DNA of 64,000 bases from Halochromatium glycolicum (GTDB lineage: Bacteria > Pseudomonadota > Gammaproteobacteria > Chromatiales > Chromatiaceae), in the NCBI RefSeq assembly GCF_016584085.1, contig NZ_NRSJ01000011.1, positions 62,001 through 126,000 on the forward strand, written 5' to 3'. A program made the translations under genes and the position numbers. The stretch's first letter is position 1, and each line of letters begins with the position of its first letter. The notes beneath the pieces are model-generated. The model worked only from the letters and a program-made list of their open reading frames with translations, had not been told where the DNA came from and did no database searches. Shown here one piece after another: positions 16,296-24,265 of the stretch.

Positions 16296-16550
16296 TCAGC
16301 CGGCGCTGTCGGCGCCCTCACGGACCCAGGCACGCGCCTGATCCGGCCCCGGCACGCCGCCGGAGTGCACGACGACGCCATCGACCACGACGCCGGGCGT
16401 GGACATCACCCCATAGCCCATGATCGCGGCGATATCGGTGACCTTCTCGAGCTCGATCTCGACACCGGCCTCGGCCGCCGCCTGGCTGATGATCTTGGCG
16501 GTGATCTCGCAATTGCGGCAGCCGGTGCCCAGGACCTTGATCTGTTTCAT
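16296..16550 (-). CDS. thioredoxin-like redox-active disulfide protein
   Basis: The 84-residue protein starts MKQIKVLGTGCRNCEITAKI, a beta strand followed by the CxxC active site (C-R-N-C). It continues with IMGYGVMSTPGVVVDGVVV, holding the cis-proline loop of the glutaredoxin-like small-protein family (redox-active disulfide protein 2). ATG 16550 is chosen because upstream codons are low-complexity repeat. It lies 107 nt after a permease gene on the same strand. These proteins often accompany such permeases in arsenic or metal-responsive clusters, so co-function is likely but not shown. Confidence 0.85.
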   Translation of the reverse strand: MKQIKVLGTGCRNCEITAKIISQAAAEAGVEIELEKVTDIAAIMGYGVMSTPGVVVDGVVVHSGGVPGPDQARAWVREGADSAG

Positions 16551-16561
16551 GACGGAGCCAC

Positions 16562-16655
16562 CAGTTTGAAGTTTGAAGTTCGAAGGGTGAAGTTTGAAGG
16601 GTCGGTGAAGGGTGAAGGGCGTTTCAAACTTCACCCTTCGCCCTTCAAACTTCTG
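16562..16655. repeat. low-complexity GAAGTTTGAAG repeats with inverted copy
   Basis: Between the two minus-strand genes lie several copies of GAAGTTTGAAG and GAAGGGTGAAGGGC, then the inverted form TTCAAACTTCACCCTTC. The transcript could fold into a long hairpin that separates expression of the two genes. No T run marks a standard terminator. Confidence 0.55.
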
Positions 16656-16656
16656 T

Positions 16657-17619
16657 TCAGGTCATCAGATTGAAGGTCCAACCGACCAGCACGAAGGACA
16701 CCCCAAGCACGGTGGCGAACAGCGCCAGCGCGGGCCAGCGGATGACCTTGCGCAGGATCAGCATCTCCGGGACCGACAGCGCGGCGATGCTCATCATCAG
16801 CGCCAGCACGGTGCCGACCGCCACACCCTTGCCGAGCATCGCCTCGGCAACCGGGATCACGCCGGTCGCGTTGGAGTACAGCGGGATGCCGACCAGCACC
16901 GCGCCCGGCACCGCGAGCCATTGGCCATCGCCGAGGTTGTCGACCACCCATTGCGTCGGCACGAAGCCATGGAAGAGGGCGCCGACGCCGATGCCGATCA
17001 ACACCCACTTCCAGATCCGGCGCAGGATCTCACGGACCTCGGCCACGGCGAAGCGATGCCGGCCTCGCAGGCTGGTATCCGGGCGCTGAGCGGCAACCGC
17101 GCCCATCTGGATCCGCCAGACGTAGTCCTCGACCCAGCGCTCGGGCTTGAAGCGCTGCATGACGATGCCGCCGAGCCAGGCGACGCTCAGCCCGGCGGCG
17201 AGATAGAGCAACGCCAGCTTCCAGCCGAGGATGCCGATCAGCAGCACCGCCGCGACCTCGTTGATCATCGGTGAGGCGATCAGGAACGAGAAGGTCACGC
17301 CGAGCGGGATGCCGGCCTCAACGAAGCCGATGAACAGCGGCACCGAAGAGCAGGAGCAGAACGGCGTCACCGCCCCTAGGCCCACGGCCATGCCGCGCGC
17401 CTGCCAATCCGGCCGGCCGCGCACGAATTCGCGCACGCGCTCGGGCGAGACCAGCGCGCGCAGCAGCCCCATGAGATAGATGATGATGACCAAGAGCGCG
17501 AAGATCTTGGTCACATCCATGACGAAGAACTGCAGCGCCGAGCCTGCGGCGGAATTCGGGCTCAGGCCGAGTAGCGAGTAGGCGACGAGGTCGCCGAGCC
17601 AGGCAAAGGGATCAGACAA
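16657..17619 (-). CDS. permease of the DUF318/ArsP-like family
   Basis: The 320-residue protein has eight or so hydrophobic segments and the family hallmark TPFCSCSSVPLFIGFVEAGI, followed by SFLIASPMINEVAAVLL. This places it in the DUF318 (UPF0718) permease family, some members of which (ArsP) export organoarsenicals; others have unknown substrates. A soluble loop near residues 165-200 divides two halves, and the second half repeats the motif type (GIPLYSNATGVIPVAEAML). It is the first gene of a two-gene unit with the thioredoxin-like protein. Paired ATATTCGAT repeats upstream suggest control by a metalloregulator. Confidence 0.85.
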   Translation of the reverse strand: MSDPFAWLGDLVAYSLLGLSPNSAAGSALQFFVMDVTKIFALLVIIIYLMGLLRALVSPERVREFVRGRPDWQARGMAVGLGAVTPFCSCSSVPLFIGFVEAGIPLGVTFSFLIASPMINEVAAVLLIGILGWKLALLYLAAGLSVAWLGGIVMQRFKPERWVEDYVWRIQMGAVAAQRPDTSLRGRHRFAVAEVREILRRIWKWVLIGIGVGALFHGFVPTQWVVDNLGDGQWLAVPGAVLVGIPLYSNATGVIPVAEAMLGKGVAVGTVLALMMSIAALSVPEMLILRKVIRWPALALFATVLGVSFVLVGWTFNLMT

Positions 17620-17693
17620 GGGGGCTCCACGGTCAGTTGCGGCGGCGTACCGGGTGGCAGGGCTTCCGCGATCTTTGAACCCAAGGCAAACAG

Positions 17694-17716
17694 ATATTCG
17701 ATTTCTTATATTCGAT
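17694..17716 (-). promoter_or_regulatory. paired ATATTCGAT sites upstream of the permease
   Basis: Two direct copies of ATATTCGAT start 14 nt apart. They lie in an AT-rich pocket 75-97 nt upstream of the permease ATG, inside GC-rich surroundings. A TTGCAC and TATAAG pair on the minus strand overlaps them. ArsR/SmtB-type repressors bind similar AT-rich repeats, but no such regulator is encoded beside it. Confidence 0.45.
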
Positions 17717-17719
17717 CTT

Positions 17720-17948
17720 GTGCATGTGCAAGCCGGGTCGATCGGCCCCGAGGGTGATCAGCCCGAGGGGGCAGGACCCTGCTCGGTCAGCGGCTAGGCG
17801 GCGAGCGCTCGGCCACTGTGGACTTATCGTCCCGACTGATGTGGTCCGGACACCAAGAAGCCGCCAGATACTGGGAATAGGCGGCTCCTCCGTTAGGATT
17901 GGTCCCGGCGGAACGATAAGTGAGGACCGAGCCGCTGCGCCGCGAGGC
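17720..17948. other. non-coding stretch between permease operator and HAD gene end
   Basis: No gene is evident on either strand. A long plus-strand open frame here runs through the opposite HAD gene and is a shadow. Confidence 0.4.
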
Positions 17949-18767
17949 TCAGCCGGCGTCGTCGCTCAGGATGCCATAGTGGTGCGCGCCCTCGAGCACC
18001 CCGCCGGTGTAGTAGCCGTTCAGCCCCTTGAAGCCGCCCTGAGCGAAATAGGCGCGCAGGCCCGGATTCTGCGTCTGCGCCTCCTTGACCTTGGCGACCA
18101 GCTGCTCGTCGGCATTGCGCACCAGCACCCCGGAGAAGCCGGCGGTGAGCGGGAAGATGTCGTTGCCGCTGTCGCCGCAGAAGACGACCTCCTGCTTGGG
18201 CACGCCGAGCTCTTCGGCGAGGAATTCGAGCGCGGTCTGCTTGGTCGCGGCCTTGGGCAGGAAGTCGAGCAGCCCGTCACCGCTTTGGGAGTCGAAGCTG
18301 TAGATCGCCACCTCGTCGAACTGGTCTTGCGTGCGCGCGGTCACTTGCTCCATGACCGCGTCCTGGTTGGCATGGTCGACGTAGTAGCTCTGCTTGAACG
18401 GGCTCAGATGCTCGGCCTCCTGCTCGCGCAGGCCGTCGATGTCGGCGACGGCCTCGCGCACCGCGTTGGCATCCCAGCGCGGGCAGACCTGCTTGACATG
18501 CTCGATCCAGGCCTGATCCATCGCCCATTGGCCGTCCTCGAAGCGCCGGATCGAGGTGCCGACATCGCCGATCAGCACATTCGGATGGCGGATGCCGAAC
18601 TCGCGGATCGCCGCCTCGGCCAGGCGCAGGTTGCGGCCGGTCACATAGACCACGAAGATCCCCTGGCGCTCGGTCAGCGCGTTGAACAGCTCGATTGCAT
18701 TCGGATCGGCGGGCCAGCTCCCGTTCGGCAGCAGGGTCCGGTCGAGATCGGTCGCAAGTACTCGCAT
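17949..18767 (-). CDS. HAD hydrolase of the sucrose-phosphate phosphatase family
   Basis: The 272-residue protein starts MRVLATDLDRTLLPNGSWPA, HAD motif I with DLDRT. It has VVYVTGRNLRLAEAAI (motif II), a cap region (LSPFKQSYYVDH), KAATKQTALEFLAEELG (motif III lysine) and FCGDSGNDIFPLT (motif IV). This pattern fits the sucrose-phosphate phosphatase branch of HAD-IIB, which dephosphorylates sucrose-6-phosphate or related sugar phosphates such as mannosylfructose phosphate. A GH13 sucrose-phosphorylase family gene lies 1.5 kb upstream on the same strand, supporting a shared osmolyte or sucrose role. The exact substrate cannot be read from sequence. Confidence 0.75.
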   Translation of the reverse strand: MRVLATDLDRTLLPNGSWPADPNAIELFNALTERQGIFVVYVTGRNLRLAEAAIREFGIRHPNVLIGDVGTSIRRFEDGQWAMDQAWIEHVKQVCPRWDANAVREAVADIDGLREQEAEHLSPFKQSYYVDHANQDAVMEQVTARTQDQFDEVAIYSFDSQSGDGLLDFLPKAATKQTALEFLAEELGVPKQEVVFCGDSGNDIFPLTAGFSGVLVRNADEQLVAKVKEAQTQNPGLRAYFAQGGFKGLNGYYTGGVLEGAHHYGILSDDAG

Positions 18768-18867
18768 TGCGGGGTCTCCGTTGTCGTTGCATGGCGCGTC
18801 GTAGCGCTGTTGCGGGCCATTTCGACAGATCGGTCGGGGGCAGTCAAATCACCGCAGGAGGTCATCG

Positions 18868-19056
18868 ATGCTCGAGCACAGATGGGTGCAGTGCCCTTAT
18901 TGCGGCGAGACGATCACGGCCGAGGTCGACGTCTCGGCCGGTAGCCACCGCTACATCGAGGATTGTCCGGTCTGTTGTCGGCCGATCGAGTTCCAAGCCG
19001 AGATCGGGATGCAGGGTGATCTGGTGCAGTTGGTCGCCTGTCGCGATGATGACTGA
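18868..19056 (+). CDS. CPXCG-motif small cysteine-rich protein
   Basis: This 62-residue protein has two zinc-knuckle pairs, VQCPYCGETITAEVDVSAGS and EDCPVCCRPIEF, matching the CPxCG cysteine-rich family (PF14255). The spacing allows one zinc ion to be bound. The function of the family is unknown. GGAGGT lies about 7 nt before ATG 18868. It is divergent from the HAD gene, and the two starts are 100 nt apart. Confidence 0.8.
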   Translation: MLEHRWVQCPYCGETITAEVDVSAGSHRYIEDCPVCCRPIEFQAEIGMQGDLVQLVACRDDD

Positions 19057-19096
19057 GGCAAGGCCGATGCTGCAGTCATGATGACAATGGCGAGCC

Positions 19097-19125
19097 TTGC
19101 TCAAAAGTTACCATGATATAAAAAT
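19097..19125 (+). promoter_or_regulatory. AT-rich promoter ahead of the 19213 gene
   Basis: TTGCTC (19097) is followed 14-16 nt later by TATAAAAAT (19117-19125). The 19103-19209 leader is markedly AT-rich compared with its surroundings, which suggests strong transcription of the next gene. Confidence 0.45.
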
Positions 19126-19212
19126 GGTTTTAGGCGGTTGGAAGGTTCAGTCGTCGGTGCCACGTCAAAAAACATAAGCAAATCGTTAAACTCTAATATA
19201 GAGGAGCTGATG

Positions 19213-19668
19213 ATGAACAATCTCATTCCTGGCTTTCCGACCGATGGTGCCGTGACCGTCAACCGCGTGATCCTGAAGCCCGAGTACAGCGTCGACGATC
19301 TGCAGGAGCGGGTCGCGATGCTGTGCGAGAACGTCAAGACCTATCACTCCGACAGTGGCTTCGTCGGTGGCTTCGTGGCGATGAATAGCGGCCAGATCTC
19401 GAACGAGGGCTCGACCATCGGCCAGGCCGTCGAGAGCGGGCTCAAGGATCGCGAGGCGCTGATCGTGACCTTCTGGAACAGCTTCGAGGAACATGAGGCC
19501 TCGCATCGCAGCGAGACCTTTCAGCCCTTGTTCCAGCAGGTGCTGGAGTTGTGCGAGAACGGCAACGAGGAGATCGCCTACGAGATGCTCTGGTCCGGCA
19601 AGGGCTATACTCCGGAGCAAGCACGTGAGGCTCGCGAGATGAAGGAACGTTACGCGGCAGCGGCCTGA
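19213..19668 (+). CDS. conserved hypothetical protein, possibly alpha/beta-barrel fold
   Basis: From ATG 19213 the protein has 151 residues, MNNLIPGFPTDGAVTVNRVI, with no signal peptide or membrane segment. GAGGAG at 19201-19206 is 6 nt from this ATG (ATG 19210 is also possible); a longer frame to 19138 lacks a ribosome site. The central part, GLKDREALIVTFWNSFEEHE, alternates strand and helix in a way reminiscent of the dimeric alpha/beta-barrel (antibiotic-monooxygenase-like) fold, but this is weak. I do not recognise the family. The strong ribosome site and AT-rich leader suggest good expression. Confidence 0.7.
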   Translation: MNNLIPGFPTDGAVTVNRVILKPEYSVDDLQERVAMLCENVKTYHSDSGFVGGFVAMNSGQISNEGSTIGQAVESGLKDREALIVTFWNSFEEHEASHRSETFQPLFQQVLELCENGNEEIAYEMLWSGKGYTPEQAREAREMKERYAAAA

Positions 19669-19775
19669 CGCCGAAACCTCTCGGACCGACGGTAATGGGG
19701 TCGGCGCACCGTTCGCCGATCCCTTCGCGTCGGTCATGACGTCGCTCAGCAACCTCTTGATCGGCCCGGGTTATA

Positions 19776-19861
19776 GTCACTCGCCCTGGTTTCCGGACAG
19801 GCTGAGCCCATCGGTGCTGACTGTTCCGGCGCTTTCTGTCTGGCGATCAGGCGGAATGGCT
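19776..19861 (+). repeat. 86-bp dispersed intergenic repeat, copy 1
   Basis: The block is nearly identical to 23365-23450 in the same orientation, with about five differences. It contains internal pairing CCGGACAGG with CTGTTCCGG and a conserved end GCGATCAGGCGGAATGGCT. It is 26 nt from the next start codon. It may be a REP-like element or a structured leader. Confidence 0.7.
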
Positions 19862-19886
19862 ACACTACCCCTCGGAGGAACGGCGG

Positions 19887-20069
19887 ATGGACATGAAGAC
19901 CTTCAAGATCCTTGAGTTTGCCGCGATCTTCGGTGCGCTCGGCTATTTCTGGTGGAATCAGCGTCAAGACCGTCTTCGGCGTGAGGACGACGAGCAGCGC
20001 AAGCAATCCGAGGGCTCGATCCCTGATGACGAGGTCCAGAAGGCCGAAGCCCACGAGACCAAGGGTTGA
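19887..20069 (+). CDS. small membrane-anchored hypothetical protein
   Basis: This 60-residue protein has one membrane helix (FAAIFGALGYFWW, about residues 10-23) followed by a charged cytosolic tail (RLRREDDEQRKQSEG). GGAGGAACGG precedes ATG 19887 (ATG 19893 is an alternative). No family is recognised. Short single-span proteins of this shape are common as membrane-complex subunits, but no partner is evident. Confidence 0.55.
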   Translation: MDMKTFKILEFAAIFGALGYFWWNQRQDRLRREDDEQRKQSEGSIPDDEVQKAEAHETKG

Positions 20070-20281
20070 GCGGCCCATCTTCCGTCGATCGCATGAGGCC
20101 GAGTACCTGGATCATTCACGATCCGACACGATCGGCTAGCTGTCCGTGATGGCTCGAAAGCCCGATCGGTATCGATGCCTTCTGCCTTGGTCCTCGCGCC
20201 CCGTCGCTGTTTTACTGAGATGGGGCGGCGGTCGGAGTGATCGGCAGCCGATGCGCCGAAAGTCGACAGTTCCCAGGATGG

Positions 20282-22039
20282 TCAGCGCTCGTAGGTGAAC
20301 AACTGTTCCTGGCCAGAGGCGTCGCTTAGGGCGATCCGGAAGCTGCTGTTGCGCAGGTCGGCCATCAGCGTGGCCTGGCTCTGCCCATTCCGCCAGGTCA
20401 GATGGAGATGCTGTGGATCGGTGGGCTGAACCTCGAGGTGACCCCGGAACGCAGGCGAGGTGTTGCGTAGCTGGATGAGCTTCAGCTGGTCACGCACTAC
20501 GAGCCGCTTGAGCCCGGCCTCGATATCCTCCAACGACAGATTGGTGCGGTTGATCTCCTTGTGTCCAGCGGCACCGCCGCGATCGGCCGCAGCATAGTCG
20601 TTCTTGCCGGCGAAGAGGTCCAGATACCAGACCTGCGGGATACCCGGCATGAAGAGCTGGATCGCGCGCGCCATCAAGAGCTTTTGCTCGTCCTCGCCCA
20701 ATGCGCTGAAGAAGGTGGCATTGACCTGGTAGTAGGCGATCTTGCGACCGTCCGGGCCGTAGAGATTCTTGACACGCCCGCCGCGCTCGGTCACGCGCGC
20801 CATCGTTGCCTCGATCTGCTCCTCGTCGAGCAGTCCTTCCCGGAAGCTGCCGGCCCCGGAGGCCTTGCCGCGCAGGTCGAGCAACGGGATGCCGTCATGG
20901 CATCCGAGCATATTGATCGTCTGCAGACCCTTGGCCTGGATCTCGTCGATCCAGCGCAATAGGGCCTGACTGGTGCCGCGCTCGAGCGCATCGATGACGA
21001 GACCAGGGAAGAAGAAGTCGTAGATCGGGAAGCCCTTGCTCGCGACCTCTTCATGCAGGCCGGTGCCGTATTCGGCATGGATCTCCGGGAAGACGATCAG
21101 ATCGTTCTTCTCGGCGAGCCGCTTCAGGCGCTCCAGGTAGTCCCATGTCCCCGGGCGATTGAAGAAGTTGGTCTGGCCCGGTTCCTTGTGCAGGTAGGCG
21201 AACGCGTCGAGCCGGATGATCTTGGCGCCATAGTCGCGCAGGCGGCGCAGGGTTTCGTCGTAGAAGTGCCAGACCTTCTCGGAGCGGGCGTTCAAGTCCA
21301 TCTGTCCGAGGTACTTTCGCTTACGCTCGACCAAGGCGAGGATGGCGTCTCGGTGATGCGTATAGCCGTCGAGCTCCATGCTCGAGATGTCGGTCTTCGC
21401 TGCGATGGCCTGATTGACCACGGCAGCGATCTGGGAGGCATCATCCGGGCTGATCCCGTCGATCTCGGCGAGTTCTTCGGGTGTGATCTCCTGATAGCTG
21501 ACATCCTGATAGAAGGTATTCCAGTACAGTCGGTCGGAGCCGTCTGGAAAACGGACCTTCAGGATCGGCAGCCCCGGTTTGCGCATGAACAGCTTCTGGA
21601 GATACTCCTCCGTCGGGATGATCGTCCCGTCGGGCGCCTCGGTGCCATGTTCATGCCAGAACTCGTTCCAATCGACGAAGAAGTCCTTGTACTGCGACTC
21701 GTTGCCACGCTCGATCAGGTCCTGAAATTGCGGCGACTGAACCGAGAGATGGTTCAGGACGAGGTCGAGCTTGAAGTTGATGTTGAGCTTGTGCAGCTCG
21801 GCGAGGTCATCCGGCGTTACGAGCTCTTCGTTCAGGCCGTAATCGACGATCGAGAAGCCGCGATCGAGATCGCTGTTGAAGAAGGTCGGCAGGATATAGA
21901 ACAGCGAGAAGGCATCCTGGAACTCAGGCCGCTTCAGCATGGTGACGATGTCGGCGAGCTTTCCTCCGATGCTGTCCGGGTATGCGTTCAGCATGACCCC
22001 GTGAGGAAGTTCTTGGCGGATGAATTGTTCTTGAGACAT
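20282..22039 (-). CDS. GH13 subfamily 18 glucoside phosphorylase (sucrose phosphorylase-like)
   Basis: The 585-residue protein has alpha-amylase-type catalytic blocks: a nucleophile Asp near residue 278 in IIRLDAFAYLHKE, an acid/base Glu near 319 in IVFPEIHAEYG and a stabilising Asp near 381 in LGCHDGIPLLD. The domain opening and the PTFFNSDLDRGFSIVDYG block match sucrose-phosphorylase-type GH13_18 enzymes. These phosphorolyse sucrose, sucrose-6-phosphate or glucosylglycerol, releasing glucose-1-phosphate. About 585 residues is longer than classical sucrose phosphorylase (about 490-500), nearer the glucosylglycerol or sucrose-6-phosphate type. With the SPP-like HAD gene it suggests osmolyte turnover. 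Specificity needs loop comparison. Confidence 0.85.
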   Translation of the reverse strand: MSQEQFIRQELPHGVMLNAYPDSIGGKLADIVTMLKRPEFQDAFSLFYILPTFFNSDLDRGFSIVDYGLNEELVTPDDLAELHKLNINFKLDLVLNHLSVQSPQFQDLIERGNESQYKDFFVDWNEFWHEHGTEAPDGTIIPTEEYLQKLFMRKPGLPILKVRFPDGSDRLYWNTFYQDVSYQEITPEELAEIDGISPDDASQIAAVVNQAIAAKTDISSMELDGYTHHRDAILALVERKRKYLGQMDLNARSEKVWHFYDETLRRLRDYGAKIIRLDAFAYLHKEPGQTNFFNRPGTWDYLERLKRLAEKNDLIVFPEIHAEYGTGLHEEVASKGFPIYDFFFPGLVIDALERGTSQALLRWIDEIQAKGLQTINMLGCHDGIPLLDLRGKASGAGSFREGLLDEEQIEATMARVTERGGRVKNLYGPDGRKIAYYQVNATFFSALGEDEQKLLMARAIQLFMPGIPQVWYLDLFAGKNDYAAADRGGAAGHKEINRTNLSLEDIEAGLKRLVVRDQLKLIQLRNTSPAFRGHLEVQPTDPQHLHLTWRNGQSQATLMADLRNSSFRIALSDASGQEQLFTYER

Positions 22040-22814
22040 AGATCACTCGTGTCGTTGACGGTCGGCGCACAATGCATCTGCCGCGTCAGCGCAGCGATGA
22101 CTCGAGGCTCAGGGCCTGCCGGAAACAATGAAAGGGCTTGCCTGAGTGGCGCCGGATCATCCGGACCCGCCAGCATTGGCTGCCCGCTCGGTGGTTCAGA
22201 TCAGACCAAGCCGAGTTGGGGTGACGGGTGCCTCCCGTCCTGTGCCAAGCTGCCTGAGAACTCAAGCGTGAAGCTGTGCGCAGCTTAAAGAACAGGCTCG
22301 GCGCAATGCAAGGAAGCGTCGCGACAAACCGGCGAACCCTGCCTGACGGCTATCAACCAGGTGCCGCTAACCGATGCTGCTGTCCGGTTGTTTCAGGCTC
22401 CGTTTAATGCGAACGTAAACGGGCTCGAGGCTCGACCGACACGCCGCTCTTGCGATGATGTACGCAAGTGCCGAGGTCCTGCCGGCAGCTGCCCGATGCC
22501 CGCTGAGGCTGCCTGAAGAACCCTGTTCCGACGTTACGGTAGTCCCTCAAACCAGGCAAATTGAGAGCCATATCAGCCGTCGGTCCGGCCTTCCAGCCCG
22601 CACGAATCGGTGGGTTTCGATGCGACGGCGGGCGGCGCTTCAGGGCGTCTTGACAGCGCGGACTTCGGTTCCAGGCCCGTTAGAAGGACCATTGAGCGGC
22701 CGGCGCGTACAGAGGGTTTCAGCGTAAACGCTCCGCCTGGCGGTCCACATTGAGGGACGACAATGCTGGAAGTGCCGGTGCCGGCGGCGGTTGATCAGAG
22801 GGGCTATCACAACG
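22040..22814. other. 775-bp region without a supported gene
   Basis: Short open frames exist on both strands, but none has a ribosome site, codon pattern or recognisable motif. The part near 22040-22290 should hold the GH13 promoter (minus strand), though I see no clear -35/-10 pair. Confidence 0.4.
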
Positions 22815-23309
22815 ATGAAGGTCCGACCGGTTACTGCTTTCCTGATGGCCTTGGCGGCCATCGTTCTCGCCCTCGCCGCGGTTGCGGTGATCCAGAGCCG
22901 GATCGAGTCGATTCCGGCGATCGATCTCGAGGGCGACTGGCTGTTGACCCACCTGGTCCAGTGGGGGCCCTACAAGAGCTGGACGTTCCGCTATCGGCTC
23001 AGCCTCTCCGGCGAAGGGATTGCGGTCAATGGTCAGGGCGAGACGTTGTCGGTCAACGGTCGCCCGCCAGGGCCTCGGGAACGGACCACTTTGCAGGTGG
23101 TCGAGACGGTCCTTGACAAGGGGTATGTCATCGCCTGGGTGTTCGAACGCAACGGGGCGCGAGCTGGCCGTGGGGCGATCAAGTGGCGGGTTGCGAGCGA
23201 CAACCGATTGGTCGGGAGCTTTCGGACGACCTTCTATCGTGGTGCATCGGTCGCCCAGCGTTTGATTCCGGAAGGCGAAGAGGAAGAGGGGTCAGCGGCC
23301 GCGGATTGA
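22815..23309 (+). CDS. membrane-anchored hypothetical protein
   Basis: Read from ATG 22815 the protein has 164 residues, MKVRPVTAFLMALAAIVLAL, with an N-terminal membrane anchor or signal segment to about residue 25. A soluble beta-rich domain follows (DLEGDWLLTHLVQWGPYKSW, then NGQGETLSVNG and LVGSFRTTFYRGASVAQRL), ending in an acidic tail. The beta pattern recalls small lipocalin-like or DUF domains, but I recognise no family. ATG 22791 is in frame upstream, but the one chosen gives the cleaner signal-like start. Confidence 0.55.
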   Translation: MKVRPVTAFLMALAAIVLALAAVAVIQSRIESIPAIDLEGDWLLTHLVQWGPYKSWTFRYRLSLSGEGIAVNGQGETLSVNGRPPGPRERTTLQVVETVLDKGYVIAWVFERNGARAGRGAIKWRVASDNRLVGSFRTTFYRGASVAQRLIPEGEEEEGSAAAD

Positions 23310-23364
23310 GCCTGCCGAAGGCGAGGCGGCGCCCCGCCGGTCGGTTTTGGACTGCATTGGTATC

Positions 23365-23450
23365 GTCACTCGCACTGGTTTCCGGACAGGATGAGCCCAT
23401 CGGTGCTGCCTGTTCCGGCGCTTTCTGTCCGGCGATCAGGCGGAATGGCT
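23365..23450 (+). repeat. 86-bp dispersed intergenic repeat, copy 2
   Basis: This is the second copy of the repeat at 19776-19861, same orientation, with conserved internal stem CCGGACAGG/CCTGTTCCGG. It lies in the gap between two convergent genes, so a shared leader function is less likely than a REP-like element. Confidence 0.7.
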
Positions 23451-23616
23451 TTACCTCACTCATCGCGCCCGCCTGTCGCTGGGCTCCTCCAGGACATCGT
23501 TGGCAGGACATCGTTGGGCTGGTCCAGCCCCATGGCTGAGCGATCCCGCTCAACGCAGCCGCCCAAAGCAGCCCCCAGCACAGCCGCCCAGCGCAGCAGG
23601 TTTTCGCCTGGCCGTT

Positions 23617-23961
23617 TCAGAACGGCGGGCCATCATCGAACGGAGGCGGCTCGTTTGGGTTCATGGCCCCCGGACTTGCCTCCGCCTGGCCGCCTTCATC
23701 GGCGGGCTCGACGCGCCAGGCCTTGACGTCCGTGTACCAACGGCCGTTGAACTCGCGGCTCTCGAGATTGAAGCTGACCCGCAGCTCCTGTCCTTCCCTG
23801 ATTGCGAACTGATCGATGCGGTCGCCCCAGACCATGAAGCAGACCTGTTTCGGATAATCGCCCGCCGTCTCGAGGATGTACTCCTGCTTTCGCCAAGGGC
23901 CGCGCGCCGAGGTGCCGCTCTTCTCTGGCAGCACTTGGGTAATCTTGCCTGTAATCTCCAT
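23617..23961 (-). CDS. DUF3127-like OB-fold protein
   Basis: The 114-residue protein starts MEITGKITQVLPEKSGTSAR, with GGAGGT 10 nt upstream of ATG 23961. It continues WRKQEYILETAGDYPKQVCF, MVWGDRID and VSFNLESREFNGRWYTDVKA, matching DUF3127 single-strand-binding-like OB folds that I know mainly from Bacteroidetes. A Pro-rich acidic tail (NEPPPFDDGPPF) is typical of SSB-like C-termini ending in Phe. A nucleic-acid role is therefore plausible. An in-frame ATG at 24003 is possible but less likely. Confidence 0.75.
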   Translation of the reverse strand: MEITGKITQVLPEKSGTSARGPWRKQEYILETAGDYPKQVCFMVWGDRIDQFAIREGQELRVSFNLESREFNGRWYTDVKAWRVEPADEGGQAEASPGAMNPNEPPPFDDGPPF

Positions 23962-23989
23962 CGTGCCTGTTACCTCCGCAGGGGCATGC

Positions 23990-24256
23990 TTATGATATAA
24001 CACCCATGGTAACAGTGCTGCCCTTGGCGCGGCCGCGATGGGCCAGCTCCCCGTGGCGGCGCAGCACCCGATAGAAGCTCGAGACCGAAGCGATGTAGCA
24101 CTGCTCCTCGTCGAGCAGCCGGGCGACGATCTGCTCCGGCGCCAGGCTGGCGAATTCGGGCCGATGACAGCCCGCGAGAATGGCCTGCTCTTCCTCGGGT
24201 GTCAGCGCATTGGCGGGCATGGGCCGCGCGGCGTGCGGGCGCTTATCCGCGCCCAC
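23990..24256 (-). pseudogene. IS3-type transposase (OrfB) fragment
   Basis: The 88-codon frame reads ALTPEEEQAILAGCHRPEFA, then LAPEQIVARLLDEEQCYIAS, and VSSFYRVLRRHGELAHRGRA. This is the helical pre-core segment of IS3-family OrfB transposases, ahead of the DDE domain. The DDE core is missing on both sides. It is therefore a partial relic wedged between the DUF3127 gene and the large oxidoreductase gene. Confidence 0.65.
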
Positions 24257-24265
24257 ACCTCCCTC

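Noticed and set aside
17718..18944. 408-codon open frame on the plus strand
   Set aside because: It lies mostly antisense to the well-supported HAD phosphatase gene and has no motif; its openness follows from high GC on the other strand.
22455..22727. 90-codon open frame in the region before 22815
   Set aside because: It has no ribosome site, no recognisable motif and no coding-like composition.
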